Part shown: positions 39,189-48,600 of the stretch, one piece after another
Position numbering within the stretch: position 1 is the stretch's first letter
Layout of the letters: each line of letters opens with the position of its first letter
Assembly (NCBI RefSeq): GCF_000943555.1
Contig: NZ_JTDV01000001.1
Location: 496,001-560,000 of the forward strand
DNA from: Neotamlana nanhaiensis
Lineage (GTDB): Bacteria > Bacteroidota > Bacteroidia > Flavobacteriales > Flavobacteriaceae
Direction: 5' to 3'
Length of the DNA: 64,000 bases
The notes under the pieces: generated by a model
Told to the model about the DNA's origin: nothing
The model's input: the letters and a program-made list of their open reading frames with translations, nothing else
The model's database searches: none
Position numbers and translations under genes: made by a program

Positions 39189-40265
39189 TTATATTGTTTC
39201 GTCGCTAGCTTTTAACTTTTCGGTGTTTTCGGCAAGCATTAATTCGTCAATTATTTTTTGAACATCACCATTTACAATATTTTGCAAATCGTACAGCGTT
39301 AAACCTATTCTATGATCGGTTACACGCCCTTGTGGGTAATTATACGTTCTAATTTTTGCACTTCTATCACCCGAGGTTACCATGCTGCCACGTTTAGCCG
39401 CATCTTCTTCCATTTTTTTAGCCAATTCTAAATCGTAAAGTCTAGAACGTAATACCTTAAAGGCTTTTTCTTTGTTTTTATGCTGCGATTTTTGGTCTTG
39501 ACATTGTGCTACTAAACCTGTTGGTATATGCGTAAGTCGTACAGCAGAATAAGTTGTGTTTACCGATTGCCCACCAGGACCAGACGAACAGAAATAATCA
39601 ATTCTCACATCTTTTGGGTCAATTTCTACATCAAATTCTTCTGCTTCTGGAAATACCATACAAGTTGCTGCACTGGTGTGAACACGACCTTGAGTTTCGG
39701 TTTGTGGCACACGCTGTACACGATGTACACCAGCTTCAAACTTTAAAGTACCGTAAACATCTTCGCCAGAAACTTCAAATTGAATTTCTTTAAATCCGCC
39801 GTTAGTACCTTCACTAAAATCTACCACATCAACGCGCCAGCCTTTGCTTTCGCAATACTTACTGTACATTCTATATAAATCCCCTGCAAAAATACTGGCT
39901 TCATCACCTCCTGTACCAGCACGTAATTCTACCACTGCATTTTTAGCATCTTCAGGATCTTTCGGTATTAAAAGTACGCGAATTTCTTCTTCTAATTTTG
40001 GAATACCTTCTTTGGCTTCATCATATTGCATTTTAGCCATTTCAACCATTTCGGCATCACTACCATCTGCAATAATTTCTTCAGCTTCGGCTAAATTATT
40101 GGTTAACTCAATATATTGCTCGCGCTTGTCCATAAGTACGCGCAAATCTTTATATTCTCGGTTTAACTCAACATATCTTTTTTGGTCGGAAATAATATCG
40201 GGTTGAATAATTAAATCGCTAACCTCATCAAATCGTTGTTTTACTATCTGTAACTTCTCTAACAT
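39189..40265 (-). CDS. prfA: peptide chain release factor 1
   Basis: This 358-residue factor terminates translation at UAA and UAG. The GGQ motif is at 231-233 ([11 protein letters not shown]) and the codon-reading P-x-T motif is PQT (187-189), as in RF1 and not RF2. Length is normal. A -7-like TACTTTTG is visible on the minus strand at 40288-40295, without a clear -33. PrmC, which would methylate the GGQ glutamine, is encoded at 6831-7688. Confidence 0.97.
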   Translation of the reverse strand: MLEKLQIVKQRFDEVSDLIIQPDIISDQKRYVELNREYKDLRVLMDKREQYIELTNNLAEAEEIIADGSDAEMVEMAKMQYDEAKEGIPKLEEEIRVLLIPKDPEDAKNAVVELRAGTGGDEASIFAGDLYRMYSKYCESKGWRVDVVDFSEGTNGGFKEIQFEVSGEDVYGTLKFEAGVHRVQRVPQTETQGRVHTSAATCMVFPEAEEFDVEIDPKDVRIDYFCSSGPGGQSVNTTYSAVRLTHIPTGLVAQCQDQKSQHKNKEKAFKVLRSRLYDLELAKKMEEDAAKRGSMVTSGDRSAKIRTYNYPQGRVTDHRIGLTLYDLQNIVNGDVQKIIDELMLAENTEKLKASDETI

Positions 40266-40358
40266 CTCTCTTCAAAAAATTGGAAACCAAAAGTACAACT
40301 TTTTACGGATTTATTAAGAATGCAAAATAATTTTAATAGCGTAAACGTTAAATGAAGT

Positions 40359-40649
40359 ATGTTAAAACAAATAACCTCCATACTTAACTATTACAAACCA
40401 TTAGCATTATGGTCGTTTTTAATAACCATTGTTATTACCATTATTAACCCTATGGTAATATTAGCCTTATGTACTAAGTTATTTTTAACACTTTTACTTT
40501 GGATTATGCTAAGTGATAGAAACTTAAGAAAGCGTTTAAATTTTTATAAAATAAGTGGTATTTCGAATTTTAAATTCTTCTCCTTTATATTTTTAATTGA
40601 TAGCTTTATTACTTGCGCTTTTATAGCCTTAATAAAAGGATTTATTTAG
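40359..40649 (+). CDS. small membrane protein, unknown function
   Basis: This 96-residue protein has three predicted membrane helices with a short basic loop (SDRNLRKRLNFYK) between the second and third. It has no recognised family. It is isolated between the divergent prfA gene and the convergent DUF3078 gene. Codon use looks like its neighbours. Confidence 0.6.
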   Translation: MLKQITSILNYYKPLALWSFLITIVITIINPMVILALCTKLFLTLLLWIMLSDRNLRKRLNFYKISGISNFKFFSFIFLIDSFITCAFIALIKGFI

Positions 40650-40676
40650 ATTTTTTTTAAAAAGAAGAGGTTATCA

Positions 40677-41645
40677 TTAAAAGTCTACAGCTACACCAAT
40701 TCCTAAAAATTGTTTCCACTGTACTTTAGCGCCAGCTTCATCGAATTCGCCTTCTACTTCGGTTGATGGCACTTTGGTTTTAACATCATCGTCGTATCGA
40801 ATATGAGATCCTAAAGTCGCTTTAATATAATTATTTACTTTAAAATCGAAGTCAACACTCCAATCAATATCAACATTTCCAAAATTATTTACATAATCGG
40901 AATATAAACTCACCTGATTTTTTAAATTAATATTTGTAACCACCTCGGTTTCATAAGTATTAGTAACCAAAACACCCAATTCTTTTCTTACACGCTCTCC
41001 TGGTGTTAACAAATTACCGCTATCGTCGTAAACCGCAGGTTCTACGCCAAACGCTCCCGAATTCGATAAATCTTCATCTAAAACAAAGGTTGCCTTTAAT
41101 GTTAACGGAGAAAAGTAAAACGATAATTTATCAATATGTTTACCGTATTCCATTCCACCACCAAAAAACAAATAACCTGGGGCTAATAAACGCGAAATAG
41201 GCTCATCGGTATTTGGATACTTATAACCATTAAACATCTGGCTCTTAAAATTCATTCGAGCCGAATAAAACCAGTTTGAAGTTACATCGGGCTGATACCC
41301 TAAATTTGAGTTTATCTCAACTAAATCGTCTGATTTTTGTAAGTCTTTAGACTGTTGCTTGTTGATACCCAATCGCACTAAAGCGTTATTGTTCCAACTA
41401 AAGTATTTATCGCTATAATTGGCTTTTGTTTCGAAAGCAAACAACCCAGAAATAGAATTAGTACCACCAGCATTCCAGTTTACAAAAGAAACTTGACTTA
41501 AATAAACCGATGCTTTATTAGTTTGATCCCATTGCGGTCCTGCATATTTTTCTTCTTTATCCTTATCTTTTTTAAATAAAAAACTAGGTTGCGCATACGA
41601 TACACTTGCAATGAAAAAAGCTGGTACAAAAATTAAATATTTCAT
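40677..41645 (-). CDS. DUF3078 outer-membrane-type protein
   Basis: This 322-residue protein has a signal peptide (start MKYLIFVPAFFIASVSYA) and a DUF3078 domain opening with the aromatic pattern SQVSFVNWNAGGTNS. The body is rich in alternating strands (YFSWNNNALVRLG, DIDWSVDFDFKVNNYIK) and ends in a hydrophobic strand, as in a beta barrel. Function is unknown; the family is restricted to Bacteroidota. Confidence 0.88.
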   Translation of the reverse strand: MKYLIFVPAFFIASVSYAQPSFLFKKDKDKEEKYAGPQWDQTNKASVYLSQVSFVNWNAGGTNSISGLFAFETKANYSDKYFSWNNNALVRLGINKQQSKDLQKSDDLVEINSNLGYQPDVTSNWFYSARMNFKSQMFNGYKYPNTDEPISRLLAPGYLFFGGGMEYGKHIDKLSFYFSPLTLKATFVLDEDLSNSGAFGVEPAVYDDSGNLLTPGERVRKELGVLVTNTYETEVVTNINLKNQVSLYSDYVNNFGNVDIDWSVDFDFKVNNYIKATLGSHIRYDDDVKTKVPSTEVEGEFDEAGAKVQWKQFLGIGVAVDF

Positions 41646-41720
41646 CTGGTTGTATTTAGTTAATGTTTAAGTTACAAAACTTATCAACAATCGTTCCAAA
41701 AAATTAGGATTGAATAAACT

Positions 41721-42899
41721 TTAGTAGTTAAACTCCCCAAACTCACTTTTTATTGTAAGCTTTTTTTCTTTTGAAGCTTCTACGCGTCCAATAATTTGAG
41801 CGTTAACATTAAAAGATTTAGAAATTGAAATAATATCTTCAGCCACTTCTGGAGAAACATAAAGTTCCATACGGTGACCGCAATTAAAAACTTGATACAT
41901 TTCTTTCCAATTGGTTTTACTTTGTTCTTGTATTAATTTGAATAACGGCGGAATTGGAAACAAGTTATCCTTAATCACATGATTTTCTTCAATAAAATGA
42001 AGAACCTTAGTTTGCGCACCACCTGAACAATGTACCATACCGTGAATAGTTTCGCTGTTATATTTGGCTAAAATGGCTTTTATAATTGGCGCATACGTTC
42101 GAGTTGGCGAAAGCACTAATTTACCAGCATCAATTGGTGAATTTTCAACAGCATCGGTTAATTTTACATTACCAGAATACACTAAATCTTCTGGCACCGA
42201 AGCATCAAAACTTTCTGGATATTTTTCAGCTAAATACTTATTAAATACATCGTGTCGCGCCGAAGTTAATCCGTTACTACCCATTCCGCCATTATACTCG
42301 GTTTCGTAAGTGGCTTGCCCGAAGCTTTCTAAACCAACAATTACATCACCTGGTGTAATGTTTGCATTATCAACAACTTCGCTACGTTTCATACGTGCTG
42401 TAACTGTAGAATCTACAATAATAGTGCGCACCAAATCGCCAACATCGGCTGTTTCACCTCCTGTTGAGTGAATGGTGACACCAAATTTTTTCAATTCATC
42501 AATCAATTCTTCTGTACCATTAATAATGGCCGAAATAACTTCTCCTGGAATTAAATTTTTATTTCTACCAATGGTTGAAGACAACATAATATTATCGGTA
42601 GCACCAACACATAATAAATCGTCAATATTCATAATTAACGCATCTTGCGCAATACCTTTCCAAACCGATACATCGCCTGTTTCTTTCCAATACATATAAG
42701 CTAAAGAGGATTTTGTACCTGCGCCATCGGCATGCATGATTAAGCAATAATCGCTATCGTTTGTTAAATAATCTGGAACTATTTTACAAAATGCTTTAGG
42801 AAACAAACCTTTATCGATGTTTTTTATAGCATTGTGAACATCTTCTTTTGATGCTGAAACGCCTCGCTGTGCGTATCGTTTAGAAACTTCTTGACTCAT
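41721..42899 (-). CDS. purM: phosphoribosylformylglycinamidine cyclo-ligase (AIR synthase)
   Basis: This protein of about 392 residues begins MSQEVSKRYAQRGVSAS and follows the Bacteroidota PurM pattern, with MHADGAGTKSSLAYMYW and STGGETADVGDLVRT. It closes the imidazole ring in purine synthesis. An extension to 43013 was rejected because it would run back over the glnN terminator and coding end. A -7-like TAAATTTG (minus strand, 42917-42924) lies 18 nt before the start. Confidence 0.9.
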   Translation of the reverse strand: MSQEVSKRYAQRGVSASKEDVHNAIKNIDKGLFPKAFCKIVPDYLTNDSDYCLIMHADGAGTKSSLAYMYWKETGDVSVWKGIAQDALIMNIDDLLCVGATDNIMLSSTIGRNKNLIPGEVISAIINGTEELIDELKKFGVTIHSTGGETADVGDLVRTIIVDSTVTARMKRSEVVDNANITPGDVIVGLESFGQATYETEYNGGMGSNGLTSARHDVFNKYLAEKYPESFDASVPEDLVYSGNVKLTDAVENSPIDAGKLVLSPTRTYAPIIKAILAKYNSETIHGMVHCSGGAQTKVLHFIEENHVIKDNLFPIPPLFKLIQEQSKTNWKEMYQVFNCGHRMELYVSPEVAEDIISISKSFNVNAQIIGRVEASKEKKLTIKSEFGEFNY

Positions 42900-42935
42900 A
42901 ATGTTGTATTGTGCTGCAAATTTACTTTTTTGCAT

Positions 42936-42965
42936 TAAAAAATCCCGCTTTTTATTACGGGATTT
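42936..42965 (-). terminator. rho-independent terminator after glnN
   Basis: On the minus strand AAATCCCG (42965-42958) pairs with CGGGATTT (42947-42940), followed by a T run. It begins 6 nt after the glnN stop and separates glnN from purM. Confidence 0.85.
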
Positions 42966-42970
42966 AATTT

Positions 42971-45157
42971 TTATCGTGTAAATAATAATTCGCTGTATTT
43001 CGCTAATGGCCAAATTTCGTTATCAACCAAGAGTTCTAAACTATCGCAATGCGAACGAATTTTATCGAAAAACGGTTTAACCTCAAAGCAGTATACCAAG
43101 GCCTTTTGTTGAGCTAGCTGATTGGTATTAGCCTTTTCTCTTGCCTTTATCATTTTAGTTACGTTGTTATTAATACCTTCTATATGTTTCGATATTTCTT
43201 CTATTAACTTAATTTGTTCTTTTGCTAATTTATCGAAATCTTTTTCAAAAATAGATTTTAAACCTTGCACATTTTCAATTAATGTATTTTGATATTTTAC
43301 CGCAGTAGGTACAATTTGATTTCTAGCCATATCGCCCAAAACAATACTTTCTATTTGAATATGGGTTACGTAAGCTTCCATTTCTATTTCGTAACGTGCT
43401 TCGGTTTCCACCTTACTCATTACGCCCATTTCTTCAAAAAGTGCAATATTTTTATCTGTAATTTTAGCTTTTAAAGCTTCTGGTGTGGTACGATTATTAC
43501 TTAATCCTCTTTTCTCTGCTTCGTCTTCCCATGCTTTACCGTAACCATTTCCTTCAAATAAAACGCCTTTAGTTTCTTTTATGTATTCGCGAAGCACATT
43601 AAAAATAGCTTCGTCCTTTTTTAAATCTTTTTTATCAATTAACTTATCGACTTCAACTTTAAAATCTTTTAATTGCTTTGCAACAATAGTGTTTAAAACC
43701 GTCATGGGGTTTCCACAATTGGCCAGCGAACCTACCGCTCTAAACTCAAATTTATTTCCTGTAAATGCGAATGGTGAGGTTCGGTTTCTATCGGTATTAT
43801 CTAATAAAACATCAGGTATTTTACCAACAACATTTAGTTTTAATTCGGTTTTTTCTTCAGGTGATAATTTACCTTTTGTAACCCCTTCTAATTCAGCTAA
43901 AACTTTCGACAATTGTTCGCCTATAAACACCGACATAATTGCTGGTGGTGCCTCGTTAGCTCCCAAACGATGATCGTTACTAGCCGATGCTATTGATGCT
44001 CTTAATAAGGCCTCATAATCTTTAACAGCCTTTATTGTATTTATAAAAAAGGTTAAAAATTGTAGGTTACTCATTGGTGTTTTTCCAGGAGACAATAAAT
44101 TAATTCCAGTATCTGTCGATAACGACCAGTTGTTATGTTTCCCCGAACCGTTTATACCTGCAAATGGCTTTTCGTGCAATAACACTTTAAAGTTATGGCG
44201 TTTAGCCACACGCCCCATAATGTCCATAACCAGTGCATTATGATCGACGGCTAAATTGGCTTCTTCAAAAATGGGAGCCAGTTCAAATTGATTTGGCGCC
44301 ACTTCATTATGCCTTGTTTTCACAGGAATACCTAACAATATACATTCGTGCTCAAGATCTTTCATAAAATTAAAAGCACGTGTTGGTATGGCTCCAAAAT
44401 AATGATCGTCCAACTGCTGCCCTTTTGCCGAAGAATGCCCAAGCAAGGTACGCCCCGTTAAAAGAATATCTGGTCTACTTGCAATTAGCTCTTTATCTAC
44501 TAAAAAATATTCTTGCTCCCAACCTAATGACGAAGTTACCTTTTTAACATTCTTATCGAAATATTTACAAACATCGGTCGCAGCTTCATCAACAGCATGT
44601 AGTGCTTTTAACAGCGGCGTTTTATAGTCGAGCGCTTCACCTGTGTAAGCCACAAAAATAGTAGGTATACAAAGCGTTGTACCATAAATAAATGCAGGAG
44701 AAGTAGGATCCCAAGCGGTATAACCACGGGCTTCAAACGTATTACGAATACCGCCACTAGGGAAACTTGACGCATCAGGTTCTTGTTGTACTAATGAACT
44801 TCCATCAAACTTTTCAATACCCAAACCATTTTCGGTTAATTCAAAAAAAGCATCGTGTTTTTCGGCCGTACTTCCTGTTAAAGGTTGAAACCAATGCGAA
44901 TAATGTGTAACACCTTTTGATAAAGCCCAATCGCGCATTGAAGCTGCTACTTGGTCGGCTACACCGCGTTCTATTTTTTTACCACGCTTAATAGCATTTA
45001 ATACACCTTGAAGCGCATCTTGAGTGAGATACTTTTGCATAGTATTTTCGTTAAATACGTTTTTTGCAAACAGTTCGGAGCGTGGCGAGTTATCTTCAAA
45101 CAAAACGGGTTTGTTTGCTAAAGTCTTTTTTAAAGCATGAAAACGAAGTGTAGACAT
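42971..45157 (-). CDS. glnN: glutamine synthetase type III
   Basis: This 728-residue GSIII makes glutamine from glutamate and ammonia. Landmarks are WFQPLTGSTAEKHDAF near the N-terminus, GWEQEYFLVD, NEVAPNQFELAPIF, GINGSGKHNNWSL and the long helical C-terminus special to GSIII. It is transcribed away from a type II enzyme gene across 253 bp, so two unrelated GS classes share one intergenic control region. A -7-like TATTTTTG is at 45175-45182 on the minus strand. Confidence 0.96.
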   Translation of the reverse strand: MSTLRFHALKKTLANKPVLFEDNSPRSELFAKNVFNENTMQKYLTQDALQGVLNAIKRGKKIERGVADQVAASMRDWALSKGVTHYSHWFQPLTGSTAEKHDAFFELTENGLGIEKFDGSSLVQQEPDASSFPSGGIRNTFEARGYTAWDPTSPAFIYGTTLCIPTIFVAYTGEALDYKTPLLKALHAVDEAATDVCKYFDKNVKKVTSSLGWEQEYFLVDKELIASRPDILLTGRTLLGHSSAKGQQLDDHYFGAIPTRAFNFMKDLEHECILLGIPVKTRHNEVAPNQFELAPIFEEANLAVDHNALVMDIMGRVAKRHNFKVLLHEKPFAGINGSGKHNNWSLSTDTGINLLSPGKTPMSNLQFLTFFINTIKAVKDYEALLRASIASASNDHRLGANEAPPAIMSVFIGEQLSKVLAELEGVTKGKLSPEEKTELKLNVVGKIPDVLLDNTDRNRTSPFAFTGNKFEFRAVGSLANCGNPMTVLNTIVAKQLKDFKVEVDKLIDKKDLKKDEAIFNVLREYIKETKGVLFEGNGYGKAWEDEAEKRGLSNNRTTPEALKAKITDKNIALFEEMGVMSKVETEARYEIEMEAYVTHIQIESIVLGDMARNQIVPTAVKYQNTLIENVQGLKSIFEKDFDKLAKEQIKLIEEISKHIEGINNNVTKMIKAREKANTNQLAQQKALVYCFEVKPFFDKIRSHCDSLELLVDNEIWPLAKYSELLFTR

Positions 45158-45361
45158 TGTATGATATTTTTTGGCAAAAATACATACGAAAAACTAAAGT
45201 TGATTTAAAAAACAAAAAATTATTATTATCACTTTTTCAGTTTTCATAAAAATAAATTGAATTATTTCAATATATCCCTCAAAAAAATAGGGTTTAAATA
45301 AAAATATATTACTACCTCGTTAAAACACCCCTATTAAACATAGAGTAAGCACATAAAAAAT

Positions 45362-45369
45362 TATATTTG
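45362..45369 (+). promoter_or_regulatory. -7 promoter element of the type II GS gene
   Basis: TATATTTG matches TAnnTTTG and lies 41 nt before the start codon. No TTG/TTTG is seen at the proper distance upstream, which leaves room for activator dependence in this nitrogen-control region. Confidence 0.45.
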
Positions 45370-45410
45370 TTGAGATATAACTAACTTGATTTAATAATTA
45401 AACATACATT

Positions 45411-46433
45411 ATGGCAAAAATTAAATTGGAATACCTTTGGTTAGATGGGTATTTCCCAACTCAAAACTTGAGAAGTAAGACAAAAGTAGAAGAACATGAG
45501 GATTTTAAAGGTACTTTAGAAGAATTAGGAAATTGGTCTTTTGATGGATCTTCAACAAGACAAGCTGAAGGTGGTTCGTCTGACTGTTTATTAGTTCCTG
45601 TTGCTATTTACCCAGATCCAGACAGAAAAGATGGGTATTTAGTAATGACTGAAGTTATGAATGCTGACGGTACACCACACGTTTCTAACGGTAGAGCTAC
45701 TATTGATGATGAAGATGATGATTTCTGGTTTGGTTTCGAGCAAGAATACTTTATTATGGATACTGAAACTCAATTACCATTAGGTTTCCCTGTTGGTGGT
45801 TATCCTGCGCCTCAAGGTATGTATTACTGTTCTGTTGGTGGAAAAAACACTCACGGAAGACACTTAGTTGAGGAGCATGCGGACCAATGTATTGCTGCTG
45901 GATTAAACTTTGAAGGTATTAACCAAGAGGTTGCTTGTGGACAGTGGGAATTCCAATTATTCGCAAAAGGCGCTAAAAAAGCTGGTGACGAAATATGGGT
46001 TTCTAGATACTTATTACAACGTTTAACTGAAAAATACGGTTACTACATTGAGTATCACCCAAAACCACTAGGTAAAGATATGGACTGGAATGGTTCTGGT
46101 ATGCACGCAAACTTCTCTAACACAACTTTAAGAACTTGTGGTTCTAAAGAAACTTACGAGAAAATTTGTGAAGCATTTAGACCTGTTGTTGACGAGCATA
46201 TTGCTGTTTACGGTGAATTTAACGACCAACGTTTAACTGGTGATCATGAAACTGCGGCTATTACCGATTTCTCTTATGGCGTGTCTGATAGAGGTGCATC
46301 GATTCGTATTCCTTTAATCACTGTTGAAAAAGGATACAAAGGGTGGTTAGAAGATAGACGTCCTGCATCAAACGGTGATCCGTACAAAATCGCAGCTAGA
46401 ATTATTAAAACTGTAAAGTCTGCTGACGTTTAA
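45411..46433 (+). CDS. glutamine synthetase type II (eukaryote-like)
   Basis: This 340-residue GS has the short, eukaryote-like GSII layout. The N-terminal beta-grasp has LEYLWLDGY and NWSFDGSSTRQA, and the catalytic domain shows FGFEQEYFIMD, NGSGMHANFS and GDHETAAITDFSYGVSDRG. Its codon use is visibly biased toward a restricted set, which suggests high expression. It is divergent from glnN and ends at a strong terminator. Confidence 0.95.
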   Translation: MAKIKLEYLWLDGYFPTQNLRSKTKVEEHEDFKGTLEELGNWSFDGSSTRQAEGGSSDCLLVPVAIYPDPDRKDGYLVMTEVMNADGTPHVSNGRATIDDEDDDFWFGFEQEYFIMDTETQLPLGFPVGGYPAPQGMYYCSVGGKNTHGRHLVEEHADQCIAAGLNFEGINQEVACGQWEFQLFAKGAKKAGDEIWVSRYLLQRLTEKYGYYIEYHPKPLGKDMDWNGSGMHANFSNTTLRTCGSKETYEKICEAFRPVVDEHIAVYGEFNDQRLTGDHETAAITDFSYGVSDRGASIRIPLITVEKGYKGWLEDRRPASNGDPYKIAARIIKTVKSADV

Positions 46434-46460
46434 GATTTAAAAATCTGTTTTATTCATAAA

Positions 46461-46499
46461 AAAAAAGCACTTATCTATTTTTACGATAAGTGCTTTTTT
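46461..46499. terminator. bidirectional terminator after the type II GS gene
   Basis: AAAAAAGCACTTATC (46461-46475) and GATAAGTGCTTTTTT (46485-46499) form a perfect 15-bp stem with a 9-nt loop. It can serve this gene and the convergent META-domain gene. Confidence 0.9.
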
Positions 46500-46543
46500 A
46501 TTTTTATTGACCGCTCCGTTTTTATAATAAAACAAAAGAACTT

Positions 46544-46969
46544 TTAGTTTTCTACTTTTTTAAATCGCATCATGGCAACATCGTCTAACAAAAGGTTTAG
46601 CTTTCCGTTATCGTTAAAACTAAATGTATTTATCTGTTTTATAATTTTTAAAAATTGCTGTTCGCCACTTCCGCAAAACATCATAGTCGTTGGTCCAGGT
46701 GCGCCAAATGAAATATTATTGTTCTCCAGGGTATAATCTGCAGAATATCCGTTACAACTATTATTTCCAGTTACTTTTCCTGTAGTTTTATCGAACTTAA
46801 TTTTTGGCTTTTTGTCTGGATAAAGTCCGTTGAATGCAATACGGGAGCCAGAAATATATTCTAATTCCCAAGTTGTATTATAGAGTTTTTCACTATCTGT
46901 ATGCTTATTAGAGCCGCAAGACACTAATGTAATTGCAATAATTAGTAAGTATAAATGTAATAATTTCAT
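46544..46969 (-). CDS. META-domain (HslJ-like) lipoprotein
   Basis: This 141-residue lipoprotein (lipobox LVSC) has one META domain: TTWELEYISG, IKFDKTTGKVTGNNSCNGYSADY and PGPTTMMFCG. META proteins include HslJ, linked to heat and novobiocin response. No operon partner is seen. Confidence 0.88.
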   Translation of the reverse strand: MKLLHLYLLIIAITLVSCGSNKHTDSEKLYNTTWELEYISGSRIAFNGLYPDKKPKIKFDKTTGKVTGNNSCNGYSADYTLENNNISFGAPGPTTMMFCGSGEQQFLKIIKQINTFSFNDNGKLNLLLDDVAMMRFKKVEN

Positions 46970-47067
46970 AGCTTTAGAAAATTTTTATTTTAACTGTTTT
47001 CTTCTAAAGATATAAAAAACGGTAAGCTAACTTATTTTATCCCTTATTTTTAATAATTGTTTAACTC

Positions 47068-48018
47068 TTAAAACTTTCCTTTGGTAAATACCAAAAACAT
47101 AAAAATACCATAGGCTAAAACTAGCAAAAAACCCTTTATACGACTTATTTGAAGTCTTTTAGGAATAAACACTAAAGGAATTAAAATTGCAGCAAACCCG
47201 AGCATCCAGAAAAAATCACTGCTTAAAATTTGTGGTTCGGTAACAGGAATTGGTTTTACAATAGCTGTTAACCCTAATACCGAAGCAATATTAAAAATAT
47301 TAGAGCCTATTAAATTACCTAACGAAATGGCCTTTTCTTGTTTTGCCGCAGCAATTACCGATGCCGCCAATTCTGGCACACTGGTGCCAATGGCAATTAA
47401 ACTAACACCAATAACGGCTTCGCTAACACCAATAGAACGTGCTATGGTTTTAGAGCCATTAACCAACCATTCACTTCCAAAATAAAGTGCTGCAGCACCA
47501 ATTAATAACCAAATAACTATTTTAAAGTTTGATGTATTTGCAAGTTTATCGTCTACTTCTTCTGGTATGCCATCTTGTTTCGCATTTCTTATTAAAATGA
47601 ATAAAAATACTATTAAACCTAAAAACAGTATCGCACCTTCTGTGGCTGATAACGAATTATCATTCTTCAAAAAATAATACAAAGCAATTGAAAACACCAT
47701 CATTGCTGGCCAATTAAGTTTGTAAAACGAAGCATCGACAGCAATAGCTCCAACCATGGCGGTAACACCTAATACCAAACCAATATTAGCTATATTGGAT
47801 CCCACTACATTATTTATGGCAATGGCCGGAGAACCAGAAAGTGCTGCTTGCAAACTAACCAATAATTCGGGTGCGGAGGTTGCAAAACTAACCACCGTCA
47901 TACCTATTACCATTTTAGAAATATTGAATTTAAATGATAATGCCACCGACGATCGTACCAAAAACTCACCTCCTATTACCAAAAGCATAAAGCCTAATAT
48001 TACCCAAAGTAAACTCAT
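47068..48018 (-). CDS. CaCA-family calcium/sodium antiporter
   Basis: This 316-residue protein has ten predicted membrane helices in two inverted halves. Each half carries the ion-binding alpha repeat: GMTVVSFATSAPELLVS in the first and GVSLIAIGTSVPELAAS in the second. It exchanges Ca2+ (or K+) for Na+ or H+ at the inner membrane. Length is typical of YrbG-like members. Confidence 0.93.
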   Translation of the reverse strand: MSLLWVILGFMLLVIGGEFLVRSSVALSFKFNISKMVIGMTVVSFATSAPELLVSLQAALSGSPAIAINNVVGSNIANIGLVLGVTAMVGAIAVDASFYKLNWPAMMVFSIALYYFLKNDNSLSATEGAILFLGLIVFLFILIRNAKQDGIPEEVDDKLANTSNFKIVIWLLIGAAALYFGSEWLVNGSKTIARSIGVSEAVIGVSLIAIGTSVPELAASVIAAAKQEKAISLGNLIGSNIFNIASVLGLTAIVKPIPVTEPQILSSDFFWMLGFAAILIPLVFIPKRLQISRIKGFLLVLAYGIFMFLVFTKGKF

Positions 48019-48110
48019 AAAAACCTTAATTTTTTGCGAAGATAAATCAAAGTGAAAACTGTGTTGTAAAAAGGAACAAGTTTTTTTGAAAACTTAATTT
48101 TTAGTTAAAT

Positions 48111-48155
48111 AACTATAAAAACAGTTTTAAAACTATAAAAATAGTTATATATTTG
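48111..48155 (+). promoter_or_regulatory. paired BlaI-type operators and -7 element
   Basis: Two related inverted repeats, AACTATAAAAACAGTT (48111-48126) and AACTATAAAAATAGTT (48131-48146), start exactly 20 nt apart. They end 2 nt before TATATTTG (48148-48155), a TAnnTTTG -7 element. The arms AACTAT/ATAGTT are perfect in the second site and have one mismatch in the first. The layout fits two BlaI dimers on the same face of the DNA blocking the promoter. Confidence 0.7.
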
Positions 48156-48158
48156 AAT

Positions 48159-48224
48159 GCGTTAGGGATTGAAGTATTGTTGGAGCTCCTCGCAGAGAGC
48201 GACTACTGAAAGCCGCCCGAACGC
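48159..48224 (+). promoter_or_regulatory. structured 5' leader of the BlaI/M56 operon
   Basis: GCGTT-A-GGG (48159-48167) pairs with CCC-G-AACGC (48216-48224), closing a 66-nt element. Inside, AGTA/TACT and GCTC/GAGC can form further nested stems. It begins within a few nt of the expected transcription start and ends 15 nt before the blaI ATG. It is GC-rich against its surroundings. I recall similar GCGTTAGGGATT sequences scattered in flavobacterial genomes but cannot check this. Confidence 0.5.
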
Positions 48225-48239
48225 CCAAAAAGTATAAAC

Positions 48240-48599
48240 ATGGAAAAACTTACAAATAAAGAAGAGGAAATAATGCAGATTTTATGGAAGCTTGAAAAAG
48301 CTTTTGTTAAAGATGTTATGGCCGAAATAACCCAAGACAAACCGCATTACAACACCTTATCGACTATTATAAGAAAATTAGAAGATAAAGGTTTTGTGGC
48401 CTACAACGCCTACGGAAAAACGCACCAATATTACCCAATTGTATCCAAGGAAGCGTATCGTAAAAAGTTTATGAACACTGCGATAAACAATTATTTTAAC
48501 AACTCGTACAAGAATGTGGTTTCGTTTTTTGCTAAAGAAGAAAAGATTAGTGTAGATGAGCTTAAAGAAATTATTGCCTTAATAGAAAAACAGGATTAA
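48240..48599 (+). CDS. BlaI/MecI-family repressor
   Basis: This 119-residue winged-helix repressor begins MEKLTNKEEEIMQILWKLEK and shows the recognition helix YNTLSTIIRKLEDKGFV. The C-terminal half is helical and dimerising. It is inactivated by the M56 peptidase encoded 1 nt downstream. No beta-lactamase gene is adjacent, so a role in envelope or peptidoglycan stress is more likely than antibiotic resistance. Confidence 0.94.
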   Translation: MEKLTNKEEEIMQILWKLEKAFVKDVMAEITQDKPHYNTLSTIIRKLEDKGFVAYNAYGKTHQYYPIVSKEAYRKKFMNTAINNYFNNSYKNVVSFFAKEEKISVDELKEIIALIEKQD

Positions 48600-48600
48600 T

